Source of the DNA: Nautilus pompilius
Taxonomy: Eukaryota > Mollusca > Cephalopoda > Nautilida > Nautilidae
NCBI GenBank assembly: GCA_018389105.1
Contig: JACATO010000605.1
Span: 186,001 to 250,000, forward strand
Reading direction: 5' to 3'
Length of the DNA: 64,000 bases
The first letter of the stretch is position 1. Every line of letters starts with the position of its first letter. The translations under genes and the position numbers were made by a program. Positions 24,232-36,662 of this stretch are shown here, piece after piece. The notes under the pieces are model-generated. The model was not told the origin of the DNA. It made no database searches and saw nothing but the letters and a program-made list of their open reading frames with translations.

Positions 24232-25487
24232 CTGTATTTTTTTGTTGTTGCATATAAGCTGATACTTTTCCCCAGAAATCTGGGCTTCAACTTATACTTC
24301 AAATAGACTTATCTGTGGATAGAGTCATTGAAATGCTTTAATGAAAAAAATTTAAAATTGACAAAGTGTGTTATTTTCTGAAAGAAACTGTAAAATTGTT
24401 CATTTTAAATAGACTACAGAAGTTACTATCCAGAATGCTTGCTGATTGGGTGAGCGGTTCGCCTTTAATGTGTTCATTGAAGCATTCAAAATTATCCAAT
24501 CAATAATAAGCATGTGCTCATGAATTACATTCTATATATCCTTTTAAATTCTAATTATATGTACAAATACCCCCAACAAATTATCAACCTGATCTCAAAC
24601 TACCTCCTGTAAAGTCATGCAAGTTGTATGGCAAATCACAGTCGCAAGGCTAGGTGGACTAATATTGAGAATAAGTTGGAGGAATATGTGCTAACCCAAT
24701 ATGCTTCATGTCATGGACTTAGTACTGTACAGCAGAGACAAAAGGCCAAACAAATCACAACTGATGATCACTGGTGTACAGTATTCAACATGGTGCTTTC
24801 TCGGACATGTGTACCATATTATCCAATTAGAGAACAGCTGAGATGTTGACCTTCATGTTGGCTTAGTTGTGAACCCCAAATGTCAAACAACTTGAAACTG
24901 AGTTATATATCAACTCGTGCTTTAAAAAATGAAATTGTGTTATATTTTTTAATTTTAATGTGCTGTAATATCTCAAAATCAAATAAAAATATTGAAAATA
25001 AATAAAACTAATAACATGTTTTGCTTTTAAAAGTAAGCAATTCAACAAGTGCAAATGGAATGGCGCAGGATCACCTGATGATCACTGATATCATGCATTG
25101 ACAAAATAGACGACACTGGGCTTTCAATACCAGAACCAATGATAATGTGTGCAGTTTGTTTCAAATATCTCTTCATGATTACAAACATGTTTAAAAACTA
25201 TTTCAATATCCCATCTATCCAGATCATCCAACAAAGTAGTTCAATGGTATGCACAAACATCTCATTAATATTCATGAGCCTGGAAGTACCATAGACAATA
25301 ATGCAATGTGACAGTGTTGTGAAGGATTTGACACATTGTTCTGACTGGTTGAAAGTTTGGCTAATTATCGTAGTTTATCTAGCCCCATCTTATACTCCAA
25401 ATCTACTTATTAATGAAGGTAAGTTAAATGGTAAAACTAGCCAATTTGACTTATATTCCACATCGACTTATAATCTGAAAAATACAG
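24232..25487 (+). mobile_element. pogo-type element, copy B, with transposase DNA-binding remnant
   Basis: The 1,256-bp element is flanked by TA (24,230-24,231 and 25,488-25,489). It has CTGTATTTTT at the left end and its complement AAAAATACAG at the right. Subterminal ACTTAT motifs match those of the 14,789-15,470 element, including TCCACATCGACTTATAA near the right end. At 24,628-24,849 the plus strand encodes KARWTNIENKLEEYVLTQYA and GLSTVQQRQKAKQI, followed by a WC-x-x-F pattern (HWCTVFNMVLSR). This is the Tc5/CENP-B helix-turn-helix ('RWP-LE-KL--WV---R--G--VST---R-KA--IA', 'GWC-RFMKR'). No DDE domain is seen in the remaining 600 bp, so this copy looks internally deleted or heavily worn. 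Confidence 0.8.
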
Positions 25488-26390
25488 TATTTATTTTTTT
25501 TTACAAGGGATCTAGACTAGTTTTTTTAAGGTTGTAACTATAAAATAGTTGGTCATATTCAGCATTTTCCTCCTTGTGATGGACTAAAGGTTAAGATGTA
25601 GGATAATAAAAATTACTGATGCTGCATATTAACTATAAAATGGAGTCTGAGATATGAGTATAGCTAAGATAGTAATGCTAGAAATGAAGTGCCTCTTTCC
25701 TAGAGAATGTGCATTTGTTAATTAGAACATTAACTATTCATGTAATAATTAAATGATTTCAACATTGCTGAGTTTGTTTTACTATTGTTTTTTTAAAATT
25801 TTTTTACTTTGCAGTGTTGAATTATTCAGAGGTAACTGTTCTGCAGCTATTTTATTATGGCAGTTAACTGACGTCCCATGAGACAGCATATAACATTTTT
25901 CTGAGATTTGCCTAGGTTGGGGCCAAAATTATGCACAGAATAGAGGACTAAATTAGTTAACGCTGTTCTCTAGGTTTTTACCAGATACAGCATTATTCTA
26001 AAAAAAAAATATGATTTGTTTAAAGGATGTTTATTTAGAGAAAACACTACATAAATAAAAAATAAAGGAAAAGGTAAGAACTAGAATACCTAGATGGAAC
26101 ATTGCATTTATAAAAATAGAATACAATAAATGCACAACCTATTTTACTTTAGAAATTGAAGTATTAACATAGAAATGTGGATTTACATTATTTTAGAAAA
26201 ATAATAAAACGTACACTTTGTATAAGTTTGTGAAACCCACCCACAAGCACACATGTATGCTTTCTAAAACTATTTGGTAATTGTTTTTTTCTTTTCTTTT
26301 CTATCTCTAACTGGAAACGAGTGACTTTTGAAAAGATGATTTGACTCTCTGGAAAGTCCCGCAGAGACAAAATGTAATATCCAACAATAA

Positions 26391-27511
26391 CAAAAGAAAA
26401 AAGCTTTTCAAAAATGGTTAGTTTTATTCACCAAATGATTAACACAAACTCCACTTCATGAAACATAGCATTGACTAAAGAAATATATAAATTACAAATA
26501 ATATTTTTTTAGGGAAGTAAAGGGAAACAAGTGCCAAATTAGGAAACAAAGGTTTCTAATATGAAGAATGTAAACAAAGGTGAACTGGAGGTAGTCACGT
26601 CAATAGGAGATGTGGTCTCTACTGCTAGCAATAAATGACTCTCAATTGCTCTGCATGCTGCTTATGTTCCTACAAACTGGAGCAGTGGGCAATAGAGTCC
26701 AATGTTTTATCAGAGAAGTTTACTTCTTGGAAGGGGTTAAAGAGAAGCAGGATTTTTTTTTTTTCTAGAGCATCCCAAATATTTTCAATTGGATTTAGCT
26801 CAGGAATACATGCTAGCTCTATCATACAGATAATGGTTTGTTTTTAAAGAGAGCATGTGTAATTCACCAATATATGTGGATGAGTGTTATTTTCTATCAA
26901 AATGAAGTCATCTTCAGTTACACCTGTGTATTGTCTGAGGTATCCAGAATCTTGTCTCTGTACTTCATTGCAGTCAAAGTACCTCACTAAAACACGTAGC
27001 TCTTTCCATTGAAATTCCTGTCTAGACCATCACCCTGGTTGCTTATTAGACATTTCCTCCAGACAAGTGCATGCCATGAGTCACATTGAGGGCTAAATCT
27101 TGACTCATCAGTAAAGAGAACATGGCTTCAGTCATGTAGTGTTCATGTGACACGTTCATGGCAACAACCACTTCTATTTTTGGTGGCAGGTTAAGTATAT
27201 AAGCACCATGGATCATCTTCTATAGAGCCCTCTTTATGTAGCCTTCTGTATATGGTTGAGGCTGATACCAATCTTGTGGCTACAGAGCAATTTGAAACAA
27301 CTTGGATCATTGTTGTAGTTCTGCTTTTCAAGCCAAAAATGACATGCAGTAATGACCTACTGGGGTTGTGATTTGTGGTCAACCTTGAACTGATCTTCAA
27401 ACAATATCTCCATATGCTTGAAATTGTCTTCATAGTTGAAAAGCTACGCTTCTGAGCTTAGTGAACATTTGTTGAATAAAACCAACCATTTTGGGAATAT
27501 TTCTTTTTTTG
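26391..27511 (-). mobile_element. Tc1-like transposon, copy with its own terminal repeats
   Basis: Inverted ends of about 40 bp are visible: AAAATGGTTAGTTTTATTCA at 26,411-26,430, and its near complement TGAATAAAACCAACCATTTT at 27,473-27,492. On the minus strand the N-terminal part at 27,191-27,433 encodes a helix-turn-helix region: SLLHVIFGLKSRTTTMIQ, VATRLVSASTIYRRLHKEGS. Its '-VS--TI-RRL-KEG' pattern is typical of Tc1-like enzymes. Near 26,760-26,830 the minus strand encodes IPELNPIENIWDALEKK, the region of the third catalytic position. The length (about 1.1 kb) is close to a complete element, but stops and frame changes break the gene. Its ends differ from those of the 20.3/58.9 kb family, so it is a separate Tc1 lineage. 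Confidence 0.75.
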
Positions 27512-27714
27512 CTTAATTTTAAGAAACCTGTGTATTAAATGCTATATGAAATAATGTTAATAATGATTTTCAACTCGGCAGCTTTTCTTGTGTCAGAGTT
27601 TGATTAGAACTCTAACATAACTATGCTTAAGTTAACAATGGATCTTAAAAATATCATTGCATTAAGATATTTTAATAATTTGTATGCTTATTCTGTGGTG
27701 TATTGGCTAGAGTA

Positions 27715-28589
27715 TGACCTGAATCACGGAACACAATGCCAAAAATCATAGTCATTTTGCTGCCTGAAAACCATTTCTTGAATCAGGAAGCAAAGCTGAA
27801 AGGCTGATTTACTCCAGACTTACAAAGATTGGTATATTAATTATGAGAAAACTATTATATGGAAAGATGAATCTCCATTTGAGCTGTTTGGTTTGAAATG
27901 AAGAGCAGATGTTTGGGGACATTAAGCCAGATGATTTTAAAGAATAGTTCCTGGGTTCATTTGTGGAACATGGTGCAGGAAAGGCTTATTTTTTCCAGGA
28001 AAATTCCACTAGAAATATCTACACTTTAGATGAATTTTTAAAAAAAAGTAAAGAAGAAAAAAGATTATTGTTACATTCTCGGTCATTATGACTTGCCATC
28101 CGAACTACATCTTGATGGCTACGGATTTAATTTTAAATAAGACAATGGTTCAAAATGTTTATCACGGTTATGCATGAACTATTTATGAACCAAAGAATGC
28201 TCGCTTACCACAACTAGCAGATTTGTCTCATTGAATATCCCAGAGAGACAATTAGACTGTCACACAAAATTCCAGAAAATTTCAAATGTAAAACAGCTTT
28301 GAAAAATATCCTCAGTTTGAGCAGAGTAAATGGTGAATACTTGCAAAATTCTTTGAAAAATGCTCTGCAATTAAAGCAAAGGGTGTGTGGCCTTTTTGAT
28401 GAATGAAGGGTTTGAGAAATATCTGCAGTTCATATTCAACATTTATTAAAATATTGTCTGAAATATATCAAAAATAAAAAAAACAATTTATAATGATAGC
28501 TAATAATATTTTGAAATATTTCAATATTTTGTTTAAAAATGAAATAAATTAAAATAATATGGCTGGTTCTGTAATTTTGGAGAGGACTG
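27715..28589 (+). mobile_element. Tc1-like transposase remnant, plus strand
   Basis: The plus strand encodes KAERLIYSRLTKIG, then WKDESPFELFGLK. The latter is the Tc1 'W--V-WSDES-FELFG' motif containing the first catalytic aspartate. Further on, several frames give pieces compatible with the 'G-I---FF--G' and C-terminal parts. The right end reads inward CAGTCCTCTCCAAAATTACA and is followed by TA, as in Tc1-type ends. The left end is not recognisable. Many stops show age. The start coordinate is approximate. Confidence 0.65.
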
Positions 28590-28838
28590 TATATGCACTA
28601 TTAAAAAAAAATATCTATGAAGTGTTTTGTTATAAAAGGCCCAATAAATAAATGAATAAATATTTTATTTATCTCTTTGTAGTTGGGTTGCTTAAGTGGT
28701 AATGGCATCACAATTATTGTTCTGGACAAATGGGCCCTCTTCACTTAGTGCAGGAACTGTCAGGAAGATTGAAATTATGGTGCGTACTGCTCTATAGCTC
28801 TGCAGTAAAAGTAATGAGACAGAGCAGTAAGTAAGCCG

Positions 28839-28891
28839 ACACACACACACACCCACCCACACACACACACACACTCTCTCTCTCTCTCTCT
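28839..28891. repeat. (AC)n(CT)n compound microsatellite
   Basis: An AC run with two CCC interruptions passes directly into a CT run. Confidence 0.95.
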
Positions 28892-30766
28892 GTGGCCACA
28901 GTTCTTTTATTGAAGTTCACAGATTACACGTAACTGAACTTTACTAAAAACAGATTGGGGTACGCAGATACAGCTTACAGCCACACCTCAATGTATGCTG
29001 CCTCTAGACATGATGTCTGATAAAGTGTTAGGCAGGATTACTGTACTGTTGAAGGAAGTAGGTTCTTGGAAATTTTATGCACAGTGAAAATGAAAACTAC
29101 CAGATTTAAGAGTATTGATCTAAACTGGAGCAAATATTTGATAAACAATATTTAGAAGCTTTGACAAGAACCAAAAAGGAAAAAGAATCCACACACAGAG
29201 ATACCATTTTTAAAATTAGCTTCTCTTTTCTTGTCATCTATCGTTGTTTGTTTAACAGGTACTTACAGAGAATTTCTTAATATTGTTGTTATCTGCCTTG
29301 AGGCTTATGGGTACACATGGCCTTGCAGATCCTTCAGACTTTGACTGAAATAGAGAGTTTTCACAAGAGAAACAAATAAATATTTGACTTCAGTTATAAA
29401 TTATTATTCTTTCATACACATAGGATTGATTGAATGTATAGGTGTTTTTCTAGGTGTGAAATAAACATGTGGTATCTCATTTGAGGTGTGTATTGTGTTT
29501 GTGTACAAGCAGGCTAAACACCACCAACTTAAACAAGGGATGGAGTTTCCTGGAACTCTATTATAGTGACTAGAGTAGCCATAGGAAATCCACACAGTAA
29601 TAGAAAAGATAAAGAAAGCAATCCACTACCAAGATTCAATGGAAGGACTAAAATGAAACAGTTACTAATGTGACGATGGTATTGTACTATACTTACCTCA
29701 CATGCAACTAAAAATCAAAAAGTGAAATTAAATTAAAACAAATATTAAGAATGATGATTGATGATGATAATAAAATAAGTTGGGCAATGTTCTATTTTAG
29801 TCATGCCATGTTTATATTTTCTTTGAAGAAAAGCTTATATTGACTGGGAACTTGATATGGAAAAATTTAACAAAATGGTTGCTAAGAGATGTGGGGAAAG
29901 GAAAGTGGGCTTTATAAACTTATACTTATTTCCAGTGAACAGGAAATTTACTAACAGTTTTTTTAAGTTCTGGTATACTGAAGAGATGTTACTCATCTGA
30001 AGAGTATACCTTTTTTAAAATTATTATTTTAAATTTCTTTCCCATTTTATTAAGTTTAAAGCAGTGATATATTATTTGAATCTCTGTTTTTTTTTCAGAC
30101 TTCAGTAAAAATTGTAATAATTCTATTTTTTATACTTTTTAGAAGACATCCATTTCGGCTGCATTTATGAGTTTTCTTTATATGAAATTGGTAATTGATC
30201 TGAATAATGTCTCGAAATCTGGAAGATTTGTTATTATACTGCACTCAAATAAATACCATGATTTTTTGTGTGCAAAGTTTATAATGGCTTAGTTATTATC
30301 ATAATTTACAATTTCCTTGCATATTTTTTAAGATCATTTTCTTCTCATTTATTGATAGCCAATGAGAAAACTAGATTTAGTTGTCGGTTATTTTTTAAAT
30401 TCTTTTTTGAGGAAAAAAAATCCATTTTATTTGTTTATCTTTTACTGGGCTCATTTATTTAAGGCATTATTTTGAAGTATCTGAAAGCAAACTGACAGAC
30501 CGATGAATACCATTATTAATTTGAAAATCAATAAATGGAACTTCATCTCTTGGTTTTCCAAAAAAAAGAAAAAAAAATATTCCTTTAAGTATTTAATAAA
30601 AAATTGAATTTGTGATATTAAAAATTTAGACATATTTGCAATTTGCAAACATTCTATCTTTTTATATAGTGCACACATCACAGTGCTTTAGATATATCAA
30701 GGGTACAGCAATTATGTAAAAAACGATAAACTAATATTTTCTTTAATCTTTTTTGTAAATCTTGGT
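28892..30766. other. AT-rich DNA, no gene seen
   Basis: Apart from the repeat copy at 29,470-29,600, I see only short AT-driven frames. Confidence 0.4.
29470..29600 (+). repeat. Unclassified dispersed repeat, copy B
   Basis: This is the partner of 23,955-24,125, in the same orientation. It shares GTACAAGCAGGCTAAA-like, CAAGGGATGGAG-like and TAGGAAATCCACAC-like blocks. A family of at least two diverged copies is implied. Confidence 0.45.
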
Positions 30767-30767
30767 G

Positions 30768-30799
<32 letters not shown>

Positions 30800-30811
30800 C
30801 ACACACACACA
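30767..30811. repeat. (CT)n(CA)n compound microsatellite
   Basis: A CT run passes into a CA run with one ACC interruption. Confidence 0.95.
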
Positions 30812-30829
30812 GGAGGAGAACTAGATGCA

Positions 30830-31560
30830 GAATACTGTTTGCAAGCCCATGCATGGTCTGTCACATTCTGGTTGTGTTCACAGCAGCCTATACCATGATA
30901 TTGTCACTGCCAAATCTGTCATGCTGTCTAACACAACAGGTTGACAGCAGTAAAGCCAGACATTCCTCAGTAAATGACATATTGAGTTATAACTCATCCA
31001 ATAGTTCATAATCTGCAATGTTGAGTCATATTGCTGTGCTGATACTGTTCAGTCAAAACTGTACCACTGTATAGCCTCTTACGTTGTCATCTTATCTCTG
31101 CTTTCTGATGATTGGATGCATTGGTGCACCATCACAGGTCTTTATGCTTTATTGCTGCTAAATAACCATCCCTTAGATGATGTGGCCATGTTTATTGTTT
31201 GCAGTCTCTGTGGGATGCAAGGCAATTTTATAATGGACATAGGCACACCTAGCTGAGCTACAGCTCATCTTTAAGATTGGCCTACATCCAGTGTGCTTAA
31301 GGCAGGGTCTTTGCTCGTTCTTGTCATAGCATCTTGATGCTTTGAAGTTTTCATTTTCTTTTTTAGGCAAGCATTTGTGATCTTTTCATGCAGAAATGTA
31401 TAGCTGCTCTTGATAACAGATGCTTGTGTTGTGCAAAACATGAGAAATGAATGAACAAAGGAAATTATCTTTTGTGTGTCACTCTCTGCATATGTAGTGA
31501 CATGTGTTGTTGAACTCATGCTGAATGCTGTTAACACAAGCTATCAATATTTCTTATAAA
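30830..31560. other. GC-richer unassigned block
   Basis: Base composition is visibly richer in G and C than on either side, and minus-strand frames are longer than average (31,271-31,537). The peptides are serine- and threonine-rich with no motif I can name. It could be an eroded transposon or unclassified repeat. No terminal repeats were found. Confidence 0.3.
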
Positions 31561-33862
31561 GATAGCATTTTTAGTATTTGAGGGTATTTTCTCCGGCTAC
31601 CCTGTCAAACAAGTGTTAAAAAGGGGGGTGGGGCGATTGTTGCTGATTAGAAGACAGATATTTAAAGTTTGGCACCATCTAATCATAAGCTAACCATACA
31701 AATTTAAAATACTCATCTTTTTTGACAGTTTATTAGGTTTTTAAAATTTTTAAATAATTGGTAATTACCATAGTTGCTTAAATGAATGCTTGCTTATATA
31801 CCACCACCGACTTCATGTCCATGATTTGTATAGCCACTCCACCGAGGTGTGGCTGATCAATTTTCATTTTTTTCTTAGTCACCCAGAAAATTAATACAGG
31901 GTTTGTACCATTCTTAATTTAAAAGGAATTTTCTTTGTTAAACCCACATGCTGACATTCTCACATAAAGAATTCCCCAGGTGAAACACCCTCATAAAAAG
32001 AGTTTTACAGTAATGTGGAAATATTGTGAAAAATAAATTAATTTAGTTGTGCTCTGAGCTTTAAAAAATGATCAGTATTTTTTATTGGTGTTATAATTCC
32101 ATTGATTTGAATATTAGTGTAGTTTTCCAGTCATTGCATTAAAATGAAAATTAAGCTACAACTCTTAAGCTGATCAGCCTACATTCACACCCTCACATTT
32201 CGATGATACCATTAAAGGGAAATAATAAGTTTGGGTTAGATACATTGGCTAAGTCATCTAAATTTTAAGATGAAAATTATTTTATTTTGATAAAAATGTA
32301 AAGATCACATTTAATAATTTAGATTCTTCACCTTTTTGTAGTTCTGAAAATAAAAAAAAAAAAAATGTAGATAATTGTCCACCTGAATATCTGTAATGTC
32401 AGTTTTAATAAATACCTGGGTATTAATTTAGCAATTCATGATAATCTTTCTGTGGTTGAGTTTACATATAATTTTTTACCACATAATGGAAAAACTAATA
32501 ATTATACTGGAATGTCATATTGAAAAAAATTTATTCTTAGTTTTATATAATGCGGTTTCTTATTAATATATGAAAAAACAACAACAATAAAGTCATTTAT
32601 TATTTCTAGAATTTCTGTTTATTTTCAAATATTTATTACAAATAAGTGAATTTCTGTGAAGTCTTTGAATTTGCTTCATCAATTCTAACCATGAAGAGGT
32701 CCTTAATGTGAATGCTACTTTAATAAGCTGTGTAAACATCTATGCATGAACCATATAGCATTGTATACAGGAATTCTGGCACTTGTTTCCAATGTCACAC
32801 CTGTTTCAGCAACTATTCCTATTGTAGTGTCATTGGAGATGGTTGGTGCTGATAGATTTACTGATTTAGTTTATCTTAGACTGTCTGCCTTTGTGGAAAA
32901 AACTGGAAAAACAGATGGGTATGGTATCCAATATTTCATGCTGTTGTGGAGAGTTTTATGTATCTTTGATTGACATGGATGCTTCTAGTCAGTCACGATA
33001 CTCATTTGGTGATTTGGAAATCTCTTGAATGCAATGGTGTATACTTTTGTTAGTATGTCATAGGTTATAGGAAGCTGTTTGATTATGATTCATACTTGGA
33101 TTTACAACACGTTACTCAAATGGTATCAAATCTAAATAAATCATTCAACTTGACAACTAATGGTCAACTTATCTTTTTCCACCCACCATCATTATCTAAG
33201 CATTATAAGCTACATTAAATGCTCTGTTTGGTATATGTAAATTATTGATTTAAAAAAAAAATATGTAGCTTTTGAACCATCTAGTCAGTTATCTAATTAA
33301 CAAAATGACTTGGTGCATACTGAGAGAATAAACATTTGTGTCTGTGCTATATCTTTTAAAATCAAGTTAGAAACGATCTGTTGCTATGGAGACTAATGCC
33401 AATAATTTTTTAATTCTTAAAGAGAATTGACTTACTTTGCTTTTTTTGTAGCTTGGTCATAATTTTAAATAAATTGTCCTATGATTATTCAAATTCTCAA
33501 TTTACGTGTTGAAAACTGATATTGAAAGAATGCAGAACCATATTCAAATAAATGAAAATGTTTTTTTTTTTTTTTGCTTGTTTTAAAATTAGCTTCTGCA
33601 GTTATTAGAAATATTTACCTTCCCTGAAACTTTGCTGTATGTTTTCTATAATAATATATTAAAATACAGAGCTAAATTATTTCCCCTACACTGTACTTTT
33701 ACTGCATTATTGACCATAACACTTTAAGAAGAATGGGAATAATAAATGAAAAAAATTGCCAAATTTGTGTGGGTTTGGGCTCAGCTTGATTTTTATAAAT
33801 TTATATTTTCTTTTGAATAATGTATTGCTTTATCACATAAAAACTTGTTTTTGAAATTTCAG
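31561..33862. other. AT-rich DNA, no gene seen
   Basis: No domain, inverted ends or strong exon candidates were found. The plus-strand frame at 32,746-32,973 looks less AT-driven than most but is not recognised and lacks clear splice borders. Confidence 0.4.
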
Positions 33863-33925
33863 AATTCAATGGGCCGAAAACAAAAGCATAATGTAAAATT
33901 AATAGAAATGATTGAAAAGTTCCTG
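33863..33925 (+). other. Candidate 63-bp internal exon
   Basis: An acceptor-like TTTGAAATTTCAG precedes the segment, and CTG followed by GTAAGG ends it. Exactly one frame is open, giving 21 codons (GRKQKHNVKLIEMIEKFL after NSM). The length is a multiple of three, so the exon would be in phase. The peptide is lysine-rich and amphipathic, and I do not recognise it. A chance match to splice signals in AT-rich DNA is quite possible. Confidence 0.3.
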
Positions 33926-34530
33926 GTAAGGTTTAAAAATTACTGAAGTTGTTTGCAATGTCTCTTGTCAAGATTTGAATAGGTCTTTTAATAATGAAAA
34001 TGACAAAAAAAAAATATATGAAAAATCATTAAAAAAAAAAACAACAAGCAAAACAATTTAGTCCCTGGAGAACTGAAGGTTTGCGTGATAATTTCACATG
34101 GCCAAGTTGATATCATTTACTAATACTCATTGTAATAATCTCTTTTGATGCTTGCATGACTCTTAAGACTTTTCTTTGTCAGCTCTCAACAGAAGGAGCA
34201 TTTGTTTTCAATAATCACATTGTGTTAGCTTAATTGTAGAGACCTTTATTGAGCAAACCACTACCACTCTCATTGCATGGATCATTTGGATGTTCTATAT
34301 ATCTGCTAAAAGATTTGTATTAATATGATTTTTTTTTTAATTTAAAGATGAGGATACCACTCACTGTAGGGAAAGAAGTTTGGATCAAGAACAATCACAA
34401 TCTGAAAAACTAAAAATGTTTTTTTAACCGTTGAAGCAATAGTTAGGGGCCTTTGTCTATACTTAAGATTTTATTAGAAAACCAGCAATAGAATAATTAG
34501 TGGGTTTTAGATCAATTGCTGAAGTAATAG

Positions 34531-34650
34531 GGTAGTGTGATGGTCTGGTGATTAGACTACAAGGCTGTTATGGCTAAGGGCTTGACTTAGGGCAGAGGAC
34601 TGACTCAGTTCCACGCACTTTTCTGGCATGGTTTCTTCTTCTTCTTAGTC
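34531..34650 (+). mobile_element. tRNA-derived SINE copy 5, head and partial body
   Basis: The tRNA-like head is well kept here: ATGGTCTGGTGATTAGACTA matches a tRNA D-arm region. It is followed by the SINE's GACTCAGTTCC, CTGGCATGGTTTCTTCTTCT blocks. The copy breaks off after about 120 bp, so it is 3'-truncated. Confidence 0.75.
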
Positions 34651-35175
34651 TTTTGGTTACAGTATTATTTACCTTTTATTTAGATTTATTTACATAAAAA
34701 ATTATTAACACCAACATGCATTAGTCAAAATGTCAAAGGTAATTTTTCTGAAATGGATGAAAAGGAGGATACATTAGGTTTTCAAATTGTGCCATCATTG
34801 TGTGTACACATTTGACTATGGCCAGACACAGAATGATAGATTGTTCTGCTAACTTACTCTTATTATGAAGTGATGCCGACTTTTGTTCAATTAAGGTCTT
34901 CAGTTTCAGAATCCCCCACAGCAAGTGCCCGTTGGTTGGGGTGAGCACCCCACATCCCCACACACACAGGTTAATGACTAATTGGTCAGTGTTGTTTTTA
35001 TATTGATTTTATTGAATATCATTCAGGCTCAATAGCATTGCGAACAAAGTGTGAAAATTATGTACACAGGAAATCTGTAGAATTATTATGATTATAAAAA
35101 GTGTGTGAAGCCTTTGTTTCAACCTGTAGTGAGTGGCAACTGGCAATGTTTAACTTTTAAAATTTTCATATTGTA

Positions 35176-35622
35176 TGTTAGCGTGTAGCTGCCCACGAAC
35201 CAAAAAGACCAGAGATATTTCAAAGGTTAAGGTGAAAACAAGAGCTAGCTGGCAGCTCAAGCTCAGTGTGACCAGGTGCATGCCCCCCCCCCTAAAAGTG
35301 AGAAATCACATAGTGTCAAGTCAGGAGAACTTGAGGGGAAATCCAATGCAAAATTGTTTCATGTTCTGTACAGCTCGACCCAAGTGTGCTTGCGCTGCCA
35401 GATCGTTGTTTCAAAGGGTGAATGAAATAATACATAACTTTACCTTGTTAAACTAACTGTTGGGCTGCCCTAAATATATATATACCACTCCCTAAATGCA
35501 ACTTCTCTCGGAGTAATAAATATGTTACATCTCAACTGTGTGTTGGCCATGTAATACGCAAACGCATATATGATCCTTTAACTTTGACCGTAAGGAGACG
35601 GTTCCTTAAACGAACTGTTAGC
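35176..35622. mobile_element. GC-richer insert, possible solo LTR fossil
   Basis: A GC-richer block of about 430 bp is bordered by the same 7 bases, TGTTAGC (35,176-35,182 and 35,616-35,622). Inside, a TATATATATA box-like run (near 35,475) precedes an AATAAA near 35,515, an order seen in LTRs. No gag, pol or primer-binding site is seen, so if it is an LTR it is a solo remnant. An unclassified DNA element with a short target duplication is equally possible. Confidence 0.3.
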
Positions 35623-36374
35623 TCAAGAACAAAGTATTAGGTAATTAATTATACATTCATTAACGCTGTTATAATAAGTTATTTTAATTTATACTGTTAA
35701 TATTTTTTGGTTTACTGGTCCATTAGACTTCACTAATTATTTTTTATTCTGGTGCAACAGCAAACTTTAGCAATCCTGGATCTCAGACTGGTGGATTTCT
35801 TAAACTTTGATTAACATTGTTAGTAATAATAATATACAAAAAATCTAAATAAAGTAATTCTATATCTGTATTTGGAAGTTTAAATTTCATGTAAATTAAT
35901 CTGAAAATAAACCAAAAAAAATATGATAATTTAGGAAATTTTATCTTTTTGGTAATAACTAGTTAGATCAGATGTTTGTTTTTTTTAATATAAAAAGTTA
36001 TTAAAAATTTTGTCAGTTTTAAATAATTTCATCCAGAAACTTTGTTCTGTACATTCTGATTTGTCTCTCAGTGGTTGTTAAAACTGTGTATATCCTTTTT
36101 TGTCGGTACCCAAACAATGCTTATGGAAATTATTATTTCATCAAATTAGCATTTTGCAAATAAAGATTTTGGATATGAAAAAGAAAAAGTTATGCATAGC
36201 TATATGTAGAAACAGATAGATTTTTAGATTAAGATCTTATCTGCACATTTACAAATTTTTTTAGAATGCAGTGCAAACAATAAATAAATGAAATTTTACT
36301 GCCTATTTTGCCTGATTTCTTTTTTTTTTTATCTCATACAATAATATCTACAAGGGAGAGAACTCTGGTGAGGG

Positions 36375-36662
36375 AGTGTATCGCTATAGCTGTCTGTCAG
36401 GAAACTGCCATTCCTGAGCTGTATGGGACCCAGCATTTCTGACTTTGGCGGGGAAATCCTTACAAGAACTCTCCATTTTTTTAGCTGTGAAATGAAAGTA
36501 GATTGGTCTGCTGGAAACTTGGGTGACCAGGTGGTAAAGAAGAGTGAGAAGAAACCATGTCAGGCAGGTACACCAAACCAAGTTGGCCCCTTATGGCAAT
36601 TGTTCTCAGGCCAGCAACTTTAGCCGTCCAATAATATACCATTGAACTAACGCATTGCCCCT
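36375..36662 (-). mobile_element. tRNA-derived SINE copy 6
   Basis: On the plus strand the reversed blocks appear in order: ACAAGAACTCTCCATTTTTT, GGTGACCAGGTGGTAAAGAA, AAACCATGTCAGGCAGGTAC, CCAAACCAAGTTGGCCCC, and a tRNA-like head ending near CCATTGAACTAACGCATTG. Extra sequence on the 3' side (36,375-36,450) carries CTGAGCTGTATGGGACCC, resembling the tail of other copies. Confidence 0.8.

Noticed and set aside
26635-26847. Plus-strand cysteine-rich frame
   Set aside because: It is antisense to the Tc1-like C-terminal piece, which contains the NPIENIWD motif.
31805-32000. Possible DNA-transposon end with a GAGGTGTGGCTGATCAA motif
   Set aside because: The motif looked familiar, but I found no partner end or transposase, so it is left unassigned.
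32746-32973. 75-codon plus-strand frame as a host gene
   Set aside because: The composition is slightly protein-like, but no domain, splice borders or neighbours support it.
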